From Fusobacterium sp. (lineage in GTDB: Bacteria; Fusobacteriota; Fusobacteriia; Fusobacteriales; Fusobacteriaceae), in the NCBI GenBank assembly GCA_030527385.1, contig JAUNAY010000052.1, forward strand, positions 1-8,237: DNA of 8,237 nt, written 5' to 3'. Numbering within the stretch: the stretch's first letter is position 1; the number at the start of each line of letters is the position of its first letter. The notes beneath the pieces were generated by a model. That model was given only the letters and a program-made list of their open reading frames with translations, did no database searches and was not told the DNA's origin. The translations under genes were made by a program, and so were the position numbers. Below are positions 1 to 5,334 of this stretch, piece after piece.

Positions 1-446
1 CTATAAAGAGAGAAAGTATAAATTTAAGAGAACTATTAGAAAAAATATTAGAAAAATATCTGTTAGATATAAAAGAAAAAGAGATAAAATTAAAATTGGA
101 TATAGCTGAAGATATAATAGAAGAAGATTTAAAAAAATTGGAAGTAGTGATTAATAATCTATTAACAAATGCAATAACTTATGTAGATGAAAGGGAAATA
201 ATAAATATATATTTTAAAAATAGAGAGTTTGTCATAGAGAATAGTTCTGATTTTATTCCTAAAGAAAAAATAGAAAATTTATTTAAACCTTTTTATAAGT
301 TAGATTTTGAAAGAAAAAGAAAATATGGTGGAACAGGATTGGGATTATCAATAGTTAAAAATATTTTGGATCTTTTACAACTTAAATATAGTATTGATTT
401 TGATGTAGAAAAAAACTTCTTTATATTCAAAATAAAATTTAATTAG
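1..446 (+). CDS. Sensor histidine kinase, C-terminal part (5' end outside window)
   Basis: This is the last 147 residues of a two-component sensor kinase; the reading frame is open from base 3 and enters from outside the window. Residues 6-30 of the fragment look like the second helix of the dimerisation domain (INLRELLEKIL). The HATPase domain follows: N-box NNLLTNA near residues 51-57, F-box FKPFYK near 94-99, and G2 box GGTGLGLSIVK near 109-119. The usual G1 box (DxGxGI) is replaced by ENSSDFIP near 79-86, which is like the VanS-type kinases, where this box reads roughly NSGxxI. The phospho-accepting histidine and any sensor domain lie upstream and cannot be seen, so signal and partner are unknown. 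A response regulator gene probably precedes it (inference). A possible TTG start at 96 is only an internal leucine codon, since the domain clearly continues upstream. It ends 42 bases from the stop of the opposing yjjB-like gene. Confidence 0.9.
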   Translation, partial: IKRESINLRELLEKILEKYLLDIKEKEIKLKLDIAEDIIEEDLKKLEVVINNLLTNAITYVDEREIINIYFKNREFVIENSSDFIPKEKIENLFKPFYKLDFERKRKYGGTGLGLSIVKNILDLLQLKYSIDFDVEKNFFIFKIKFN

Positions 447-447
447 T

Positions 448-487
448 AAAAAAACACTCTCTGTTAAAATACAGAAAGTGTTTTTTT
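448..487. terminator. Bidirectional intrinsic terminator between convergent genes
   Basis: A hairpin with arms CACTCTCTGT (455-464) and ACAGAAAGTG (471-480) has one C-A mismatch and a 6-base loop (TAAAAT). It is flanked by seven A's (448-454) and seven T's (481-487), so either strand gives a stem followed by a U-tract. It sits just after the kinase stop codon and one base before the stop of the minus-strand yjjB-like gene, and it can end transcription of both. Confidence 0.9.
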
Positions 488-488
488 A

Positions 489-980
489 TTAGAATTTATT
501 AATCTGTTTTTTCTTTTTATCTTTTCTAAGTTTAATCATTCGTTTAATTTTATTATAGCGTCTTATTTTATAATAAATTTGTGAAAAAGTAGAGACAAAA
601 ACTATTCCAACTGTTATTGCAGCTGTAATCAAAAGAGTTTCAATCCCCTTAGATAAAGCTTCATCAAGTTTATTTTCTACTAGATACGACATAGTAAAAT
701 AAACTCCACTTCCTGGAACTAAAGGAATTAAACTAGCAATTAAAGTGGAAGTGACAGGTGTTTTTAGTATTCTTGCCATTACTTCAGAATAGATAGTAAG
801 AGCAATTGAAGCAAACATAAAAGAAGCAGGAATTGAATATTTAGCCTCTTTAAAAATAATATATACAGCCCAACCCAAAGCACCACCTACTCCTGCATAA
901 AATAATTTTTTTCCTTTTAAATTGAAAAGTATTCCAAAAGCAAAGGTACTGCCAGCAGCCCAAAGCATTTCCAATAGCAT
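489..980 (-). CDS. yjjB: Threonine/serine exporter family protein, ThrE2-type membrane subunit (YjjB-like)
   Basis: This 163-residue integral membrane protein matches the C-terminal half of the ThrE exporters (ThrE2 domain). About five hydrophobic segments can be seen near residues 5-20, 27-43, 48-67, 80-98 and 112-135, followed by a very basic cytoplasmic tail (138-163, many K/R). Family hallmarks are GALGWAVY (33-40) and the stretch ILKTPVTSTLIASLIPLVPG (71-90), followed by SGVYFTM. The start ATG directly follows the TAG stop of the upstream yjjP-like gene (TAGATG), with a GGGGG ribosome-binding sequence inside the end of that gene, so the two are translationally coupled. Family knowledge suggests that YjjP and YjjB together form one exporter; in E. 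coli the pair is reported to export succinate, and ThrE of Corynebacterium exports threonine and serine. The substrate here is unknown. Family assignment is firm, substrate is not. Confidence 0.88.
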   Translation of the reverse strand: MLLEMLWAAGSTFAFGILFNLKGKKLFYAGVGGALGWAVYIIFKEAKYSIPASFMFASIALTIYSEVMARILKTPVTSTLIASLIPLVPGSGVYFTMSYLVENKLDEALSKGIETLLITAAITVGIVFVSTFSQIYYKIRRYNKIKRMIKLRKDKKKKQINKF

Positions 981-1736
981 CTATATTCCCCCTAGTTTTA
1001 AAAGTATAAATAGTGCAAAACCTGTTCCAATAGCTAAAGCAGCTCCAACTAAAAATGCTTCTACGGCTCTTGATATACCAGAGAGAAGATCTCCAGCCAC
1101 CAAATCACGAATGGCATTAGTAAGAGCTATTCCAGGAACAAGTAGCATAATAGTACCAATTATAGAGTATGAAACAGAAGTAATAAAATTAATTTTATAT
1201 GCTAAATAAGCTGATATAGTACAAATAAAGCCTCCCAATGTATTGATAAAAAAACTATTAGACTGTAATTTAGCAGCAAAATCAGAGATTATAAAAATAA
1301 GTCCTCCACCAATAGAAGCTGAAACAGCATCGTGAAAATTACCTTTAAATAATAGAGCAAAAGAAGCAGCCCCAAGACAATATGCTAAGAAATACATAAA
1401 TTTGCTATATGTAATATCTTTATCTATTTTTATAGCTTCTTGAGCAAATTCCTCTAATGTATATTTTTTTATATCTCTAACTAATTGATTAATACAGTGA
1501 ACTTTATTAAGATTAGTGGAACGATTTGGCACACGTTCAACAGAACAGAATAGTTCACCTTTTGAATTTCTTACAGAAGTAATTATACAAGTAATAGAAA
1601 CAAAACATTGAGCATTAAGCCCGTGATGCTTGCAAATTCTATTGATAATATCCTCAACTCTATAAGTTTCAGCTCCACTTTGAAGAGCCATTTTTCCTAT
1701 CATATTAGCCATTATCAGAATTCTATTTTCATTCAT
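981..1736 (-). CDS. yjjP: Threonine/serine exporter family protein, ThrE1-type subunit (YjjP-like)
   Basis: This 251-residue protein matches the ThrE1 domain (formerly DUF1212). The N-terminal part (1-110) is soluble and carries the family motif GAETYRVEDII (21-31) and the RVPNRSTNLNKV segment (68-79). The C-terminal part has about five membrane segments near 112-131, 133-152, 160-181, 187-207 and 222-247. It includes the conserved stretch LLVPGIALTNAIRDL (198-212) followed by GDLLSGISR (215-223). The ATG has an excellent GGAGGGGG ribosome-binding site just upstream. It lies 21 bases after the methyltransferase stop and abuts the yjjB-like gene, so it is the middle gene of a three-gene operon. 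It is expected to pair with YjjB in the inner membrane and move a small amino or carboxylic acid outward. The split two-gene arrangement contrasts with the fused ThrE of actinobacteria. Substrate is not predictable from sequence. Confidence 0.9.
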   Translation of the reverse strand: MNENRILIMANMIGKMALQSGAETYRVEDIINRICKHHGLNAQCFVSITCIITSVRNSKGELFCSVERVPNRSTNLNKVHCINQLVRDIKKYTLEEFAQEAIKIDKDITYSKFMYFLAYCLGAASFALLFKGNFHDAVSASIGGGLIFIISDFAAKLQSNSFFINTLGGFICTISAYLAYKINFITSVSYSIIGTIMLLVPGIALTNAIRDLVAGDLLSGISRAVEAFLVGAALAIGTGFALFILLKLGGI

Positions 1737-1757
1737 TTCCCCCTCCAGAAAAGAAAA

Positions 1758-2492
1758 TTATTTAAACATTTCAAGAACTTCAGCTGAATATTTTCCATCA
1801 TCGTCGTGAGCAATTAATGGTGGAAGAATTCTAAGTCCTGGTTTACCATATTTAATTCCCTCCACAAGAAGTATCTTTCCCTCTTTATTTAATTTTGTAT
1901 GGCAAAACTGAATTCTCTTTGGTTCTATATTATATTTTTTCATATTTTCCATTATATCCATAAATCTGTCCACTCTATGCACTAAAGCAAAATGTCCTTT
2001 ATCCTTTAAAAGATTAGATGCAGTTTGAATGATTTCTTCTAAAGTGATAGATATTTCGTGTCTAGCAAGAGTAAGTTGAGTAAGATCATTAAGTTGATTT
2101 TCATTTCCATCAAATTTAAAAAATGGTGGATTAGAAATAACCATATCTATTGAATTATTTCTAAAATATTTTTTCCAATTTTTCATATCATCATTGATAA
2201 TACTTATTTGATCTTCTAAATTATTAAGCTCGACATTTCTTAGAGCAAGGTCACTAGAGATTTTTTGTATCTCTATTCCTGTGATTTTTGCTTTTGTTTT
2301 TTTTGAAAGAAAAAGAGGAATAACTCCATTTCCAGTACCTAAGTCTACAATATTGTTGGTATATTTTGTAATTGAAGCAAATTCAGAGACCAAAAGCGAA
2401 TCCAATGAAAATGCAAAATGATCAACTCTTTGTATAATTTTCATATCTTTATTTAAAAGATTAACAATAGTTTCTAACTCGTTTAATATCAT
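1758..2492 (-). CDS. trmN6: tRNA1(Val) (adenine(37)-N6)-methyltransferase family protein (TrmN6/YfiC-like)
   Basis: This 244-residue SAM-dependent methyltransferase belongs to the TrmN6 (YfiC) family, which in E. coli methylates N6 of A37 in tRNA1(Val). The family's N-terminal signature QRVDHFAFSLDSLLV is at 21-35. SAM-binding motif I VDLGTGNGVIPL is at 49-60, and an acidic residue ending motif II (GIEIQ) is near 74. The NPPF catalytic motif of N6-adenine methyltransferases is at 121-124. The C-terminal end HDDDGKYSAEVLEMF (229-243) is also typical. I chose the ATG at 2492, not the in-frame GTG at 2507. GGAGGG lies seven bases before this ATG and overlaps the GTG, and the promoter at 2512-2520 would start RNA close to base 2505. 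It is the first gene of the operon with the two ThrE-type genes. No functional link to them is obvious. The exact tRNA target is inferred from family only. Confidence 0.87.
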   Translation of the reverse strand: MILNELETIVNLLNKDMKIIQRVDHFAFSLDSLLVSEFASITKYTNNIVDLGTGNGVIPLFLSKKTKAKITGIEIQKISSDLALRNVELNNLEDQISIINDDMKNWKKYFRNNSIDMVISNPPFFKFDGNENQLNDLTQLTLARHEISITLEEIIQTASNLLKDKGHFALVHRVDRFMDIMENMKKYNIEPKRIQFCHTKLNKEGKILLVEGIKYGKPGLRILPPLIAHDDDGKYSAEVLEMFK

Positions 2493-2511
2493 AATAATTC
2501 CCTCCACTAGA

Positions 2512-2520
2512 ATTATATCA
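2512..2520 (-). promoter_or_regulatory. Extended -10 promoter of the trmN6-yjjP-yjjB operon
   Basis: On the minus strand this reads TGATATAAT, a perfect TGnTATAAT extended -10. The -35 position, 17 bases upstream, reads TTCCTT, which is weak, as is common for extended -10 promoters. The expected transcript start is near 2505, giving a leader of only about 13 bases that still contains the GGAGGG ribosome-binding site before the ATG at 2492. This supports the shorter start of the methyltransferase. Confidence 0.65.
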
Positions 2521-2775
2521 AGTTCTTAGAAAAAAAGGAATATAAATTAAAACAAATAGCATAAAAAAATAATAGTTGGATAAAAGTTGCTCACGAATTA
2601 TTAAACAAAAAATAATAAAAGGAAAAAATAATAAAAAAATAAAGCTAAAAAATAAAATTTCTTTTAATAAATAAAATTTGTAAAAATAAAAGCAAATAAA
2701 AAAATTTTCTTGATTACTTTTTACTAACAAAATGATTAAATTTAAACAAAAAATATATAAACTCTTTCATAACAC
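2521..2775. other. A-rich intergenic stretch, no supported gene
   Basis: This stretch is dominated by A-runs on the plus strand. A minus-strand open frame (2518-2730, 70 codons, TTG start) would encode an extremely F/I/L/Y-rich peptide. It has no ribosome-binding site and its stop codon overlaps the operon promoter, so it looks like a by-product of base composition. I see no tRNA, terminator or repeat here. Confidence 0.55.
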
Positions 2776-2804
2776 TTGACTTTAATTTAAAATATTGGTA
2801 TAAC
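2776..2804 (+). promoter_or_regulatory. Promoter P1 of the bcd-etfBA operon
   Basis: TTGACT (2776-2781), a 17-base spacer and TATAAC (2799-2804) with a TGG extension just before the -10 make a near-consensus housekeeping sigma promoter. Expected transcript start is near 2811, which leaves a leader of about 345 bases before bcd. No open frame of note lies between, so it most likely serves bcd-etfBA. Confidence 0.75.
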
Positions 2805-2847
2805 TTATATTAAGGTACGATTGACAGGTTGTATGTGTTTAAAAAAG

Positions 2848-2890
2848 GCATTCAATACGTATAAAAATATAAAATACGGTTTTTGAACGC
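2848..2890 (+). promoter_or_regulatory. Imperfect hairpin in the P1 leader, upstream of P2
   Basis: GCATTCAA (2848-2855) pairs with TTGAACGC (2883-2890) with one mismatch. Inside it, CGTAT (2858-2862) pairs with ATACG (2874-2878) around an 11-base A-rich loop, with a small interior loop between the two helices. It has no adjacent U-tract (TGATTTT follows), so it does not look like a standard terminator. It could be an RNA structure in the P1 transcript or an inverted-repeat protein site near P2. Confidence 0.35.
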
Positions 2891-2915
2891 AAATGATTTT
2901 AAAATAAGTAGTTAA

Positions 2916-2930
2916 TTTTTTGACAAAAAA
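2916..2930. repeat. Palindrome TTTTTTG-A-CAAAAAA, candidate operator
   Basis: This is a perfect 7-base inverted repeat around a single A. It lies where a regulator would touch promoter P2, between its presumed -35 and its -10. A related copy, ATTTATGTCAAAAAA at 2974-2988, matches at 12 of 15 positions and lies 58 bases downstream, in the transcribed leader. A-tract arms can arise by chance in such AT-rich DNA, so regulatory meaning is only suggested. Confidence 0.35.
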
Positions 2931-2931
2931 G

Positions 2932-2940
2932 TGCTATAAT
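2932..2940 (+). promoter_or_regulatory. Promoter P2 of the bcd-etfBA operon (extended -10)
   Basis: TGCTATAAT is a perfect TGnTATAAT extended -10. The -35 position at 17-base spacing (2912-2917, TTAATT) is poor. A TTGACA at 2920-2925 is only nine bases from the -10, too close to act as its -35. Expected transcript start is near 2947, giving a leader of about 209 bases before bcd. Both P1 and P2 may be used. Confidence 0.6.
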
Positions 2941-2946
2941 TAATAT

Positions 2947-3155
2947 GTGAATATACTATATAAAATTGTAGTAATTTATGTCAAAAAATGGATATTCTGA
3001 AAATGTCCAAAAGTTATAGTGGGATTTTTGCAGAAAATTTAGTGTTTATAAGGTTGTAAGCATAAATTTTATAAGTAGATCCCTAGTTAGACACACGTCT
3101 TAAAAGGTCAAGAAAAATAAAAAAGTTAACAATAACTAGTAGGAGGATTAAGATA
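2947..3155 (+). promoter_or_regulatory. Structured 5' leader of bcd mRNA, possible cis-regulatory RNA
   Basis: Several helices can be drawn by hand. GGATATT (2990-2996) pairs with AATGTCC (3002-3008). A long hairpin has AAAATTTA (3034-3041) pairing TAAATTTT (3063-3070), topped by GTTTATA (3044-3050) with TGTAAGC (3055-3061). GGGATTT (3021-3027) pairs with AGATCCC (3077-3083) and encloses that hairpin. AGAC-ACAC-GTCT lies at 3089-3100. CTAGTTA (3083-3089) is a perfect complement of TAACTAG (3133-3139), which ends one base before the ribosome-binding site AGGAGG (3141-3146). Base 3083 is shared by two helices, so they compete at least partly. I do not recognise a known riboswitch class. Confidence 0.4.
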
Positions 3156-4301
3156 ATGGAATTTAATATACCTAAGACACATGAACTTTTCAGACAAATG
3201 ATAAGAGAATTTGCTGAAAATGAGGTAAAACCTTTAGCTGCTGAAGTAGACGAAGAAGAAAGATTCCCAGTAGAAACTGTTAAAAAAATGGCTGAAATTG
3301 GGTTAATGGGAATTCCTATTCCAAAAGAATATGGAGGAGCAGGAGGAGACAACGTAATGTATGCTATGGCTGTAGAAGAACTTTCTAGAGTTTGTGCAAC
3401 TACAGGAGTTATTGTTTCTGCACACACTTCACTAGGAACTTGGCCAATCCTTAAATTTGGTACTGAAGCTCAAAAACAAAAATATATTCCAAAACTAGCA
3501 AGTGGAGAATGGATTGGAGCATTTGGATTAACTGAACCAAACGCAGGAACAGATGCTGCTGGACAACAAACTACTGCTGTTTTTGATGAAGCAACTAACG
3601 AATGGATCATCAATGGATCAAAAATATTCATAACAAACGCTGGATATGCAAATGTATATGTAATATTTGCAATGACAGACAAATCAAAAGGATTAAAAGG
3701 AATTTCATCTTTCATAATTGAAGCTGGAACTCCAGGATTCACAATTGGTAAAAAAGAAAAGAAACTTGGAATTAAAGGTTCTTCAACTTGTGAATTAATA
3801 TTTGAAAATGTAAGACTTCCAAAAGAAAACCTATTAGGAGAATTAGGAAAAGGATTCAAAATTGCTATGATGACTCTTGATGGAGGAAGAATAGGAATTG
3901 CTTCTCAAGCATTAGGAATCGCTCAAGGTGCTTTAGATGAAACTGTAAACTATGTAAAAGAAAGAAAACAATTTGGAAGAGCTATTGCTAAATTCCAAAA
4001 TACTCAATTCCAATTAGCTGACTTAGAAGTAAAAGTAGAAGCAGCAAGACTTCTTGTTTATAAAGCAGCTTGGAGAGAAAGCAACAACCTTCCTTACACA
4101 GTAGATGCAGCTAGAGCAAAACTATTTGCAGCTGAAACAGCTATGGAAGTAACTACTAAAGCTGTTCAACTACACGGAGGATATGGATACACTAGAGAAT
4201 ATCCAGTAGAAAGAATGATGAGAGACGCTAAGATTACTGAAATCTATGAAGGAACATCAGAAGTTCAAAGAATGGTAATAGCAGGAAATCTTTTAAAATA
4301 A
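3156..4301 (+). CDS. bcd: Butyryl-CoA dehydrogenase (short-chain acyl-CoA dehydrogenase)
   Basis: This 381-residue flavoenzyme of the acyl-CoA dehydrogenase family is full length. It carries out crotonyl-CoA reduction to butyryl-CoA in the butyrate pathway, with electrons from its partner EtfAB. Signature 1, GLTEPNAGTD, is at 124-133 (FAD and substrate contacts) and WIINGSKIFITNA is at 150-162. DGGRIGIASQALG is at 242-254, KERKQFGR at 268-275, and the C-terminal signature QLHGGYGYTREYPVERMMRD at 338-357. The catalytic base is Glu365 in IYEGTSE, the position used by short-chain and butyryl-CoA dehydrogenases. The start ATG is preceded by AGGAGG with a 9-base gap. It heads the operon with etfB and etfA, the classic arrangement for the bifurcating Bcd-Etf complex. 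No thiolase, crotonase or 3-hydroxybutyryl-CoA dehydrogenase gene is adjacent. Substrate chain length is inferred from similarity and context; another short acyl-CoA is possible. Confidence 0.93.
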   Translation: MEFNIPKTHELFRQMIREFAENEVKPLAAEVDEEERFPVETVKKMAEIGLMGIPIPKEYGGAGGDNVMYAMAVEELSRVCATTGVIVSAHTSLGTWPILKFGTEAQKQKYIPKLASGEWIGAFGLTEPNAGTDAAGQQTTAVFDEATNEWIINGSKIFITNAGYANVYVIFAMTDKSKGLKGISSFIIEAGTPGFTIGKKEKKLGIKGSSTCELIFENVRLPKENLLGELGKGFKIAMMTLDGGRIGIASQALGIAQGALDETVNYVKERKQFGRAIAKFQNTQFQLADLEVKVEAARLLVYKAAWRESNNLPYTVDAARAKLFAAETAMEVTTKAVQLHGGYGYTREYPVERMMRDAKITEIYEGTSEVQRMVIAGNLLK

Positions 4302-4360
4302 TTAAAAAATAACTAATAGCGAAAAATTGAGTATATGAATTAATATATGGAGGACGGAAG

Positions 4361-5149
4361 ATGAAAATAGTAGTTTGTATAAAACAAGTTCCAGATACAA
4401 CTGAGATCAAATTAGATCCAGTAAAAGGAACACTAATCAGAGATGGAGTTCCTAGTATTATGAACCCAGATGATAAAGCTGGATTAGAAGAAGCTTTAAG
4501 ATTAAAAGATCAATATGGAGCTCACGTAACAGTTATCACAATGGGACCACCTCAAGCAGAAGCAATCTTAAGAGAAGCTTATGCAATGGGTGCAGACAGA
4601 GCTATTCTTTTAACAGATAGAAAATTTGGAGGAGCAGATACTCTAGCTACTTCTAATACAATCGCAGCAGCTTTAAGAAATATAGAAGCTGACTTAATCA
4701 TCGCTGGAAGACAAGCAATAGATGGAGATACTGCACAAGTAGGACCACAAATAGCTGAACACTTAGGATTACCTCAAGTATCTTATGTAAAAAATATGCA
4801 ATATAACAAAGAAGATAATTCATTAACAATTGAAAGAGCTGTTGAAGATGGATATTACCTAGTAAATGTTCAACTTCCTGCTTTAGTTACTGTACTTTCA
4901 GAAGCTAACCAACCTAGATATATGAGAGTTAAAGGAATTGTGGAAGCTTTTGATAAACCAGTTGAAACTTGGAACTTTGATAATATAACAGTTGATCCAG
5001 CAGTTATTGGACTTGCAGGATCACCTACAAAAGTTAAAAAATCATTTACTAAAGGAGCTAAACAAGCTGGTAAAGTATTTGATGACCTTGATACAAAAGC
5101 AGCAGTTAATTTAATTATAGAAAAATTAAAAGAAAAATTTGTTATTTAA
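4361..5149 (+). CDS. etfB: Electron transfer flavoprotein beta subunit
   Basis: This 262-residue protein is the small subunit of electron transfer flavoprotein. Its N-terminus MKIVVCIKQVPDTTEIKLD is typical of the EtfB group that pairs with Bcd in anaerobes. The nucleotide-binding core includes MGPPQAEAILREAYAMGADR (61-80), GGADTLATS (90-98) and the EtfB signature GRQAIDGDTAQVGPQIAEHL (116-135). EANQPRYMRVKGI lies at 181-193. In bifurcating Etfs, this subunit binds NADH and the beta-FAD that splits the electron pair; in ordinary Etfs the same site holds AMP. The sequence looks like the bifurcating type, but this was judged by eye only. GGAGG precedes the ATG by about eight bases. It begins 59 bases after the bcd stop, with no promoter or terminator evident between. 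A 185-base gap follows before etfA, unusually long for this pair, and it contains the omega-RNA-like element. Confidence 0.93.
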   Translation: MKIVVCIKQVPDTTEIKLDPVKGTLIRDGVPSIMNPDDKAGLEEALRLKDQYGAHVTVITMGPPQAEAILREAYAMGADRAILLTDRKFGGADTLATSNTIAAALRNIEADLIIAGRQAIDGDTAQVGPQIAEHLGLPQVSYVKNMQYNKEDNSLTIERAVEDGYYLVNVQLPALVTVLSEANQPRYMRVKGIVEAFDKPVETWNFDNITVDPAVIGLAGSPTKVKKSFTKGAKQAGKVFDDLDTKAAVNLIIEKLKEKFVI

Positions 5150-5160
5150 CCTAATATGCA

Positions 5161-5302
5161 AGAATCACCCGCCTTTATGGGCGGTGTGATGAATTGCTTT
5201 CAGGCTAGGAACTAGCCGTGGAGCTTGGTAAATATAGTTAGATAATTAGGTTGCTAGCTACTTCCCAAGAAGCTCTCACTTCTTAAGTGGCGAGTAGTTC
5301 AC
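5161..5302 (+). mobile_element. IS200/IS605-type TnpB omega-RNA-like remnant or MITE between etfB and etfA
   Basis: This non-coding, hairpin-rich stretch has about 45% GC (64 of 142 bases), clearly above its neighbours. Hairpin 1: ATCA-CCCGCC (5164-5173), loop TTTAT, GGGCGG-TG-TGAT (5179-5190). Hairpin 2: GGCTAG-GAA-CTAGCC (5203-5217). Hairpin 3: CTTC-CCAA-GAAG (5261-5272). Hairpin 4: CTCTCACTT-CTT-AAGTGGCGAG (5273-5294) with one bulged C, followed by TAGTTCAC. The GAATCAC-stem-loop start and the stem ending in GTAGTTCAC resemble, from memory, right ends and omega-RNAs of IS200/IS605-family TnpB transposons. No transposase or tnpB frame is present. It has the same orientation as the etf operon. 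The true ends are uncertain: the left edge could lie anywhere in 5150-5163. A non-mobile mRNA-processing structure is the main alternative. Confidence 0.6.
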
Positions 5303-5334
5303 CAAATGAACCTTAAGATAAAGGAGATAAGATA

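Noticed and set aside
922..1209. Plus-strand open frame of 95 codons
   Set aside because: Antisense to the well-supported yjjP/yjjB-like genes; the peptide resembles no family and is only a shadow.
2518..2730. Minus-strand open frame of 70 codons encoding a very hydrophobic peptide
   Set aside because: TTG start with no ribosome-binding site, composition explained by A-runs on the other strand, and its stop codon lies inside the operon promoter.
2821..2849. TTGACA at 2821-2826 as another -35 box
   Set aside because: No acceptable -10 sequence lies 15-19 bases downstream.
3083..3859. Minus-strand open frames (3083-3427 and 3470-3859)
   Set aside because: Antisense to bcd, rich in S/P/I as expected of reversed GGA/GAA-rich coding DNA, without plausible starts.
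5161..5302. Reading the etfB-etfA insert as a metabolite riboswitch
   Set aside because: It is between two genes, not in a leader. I recognise no conserved riboswitch core, and its ends look more like IS605/omega-RNA ends.
5161..5302. CRISPR array in the hairpin-rich insert
   Set aside because: No repeated unit with spacers; the hairpins differ from one another.
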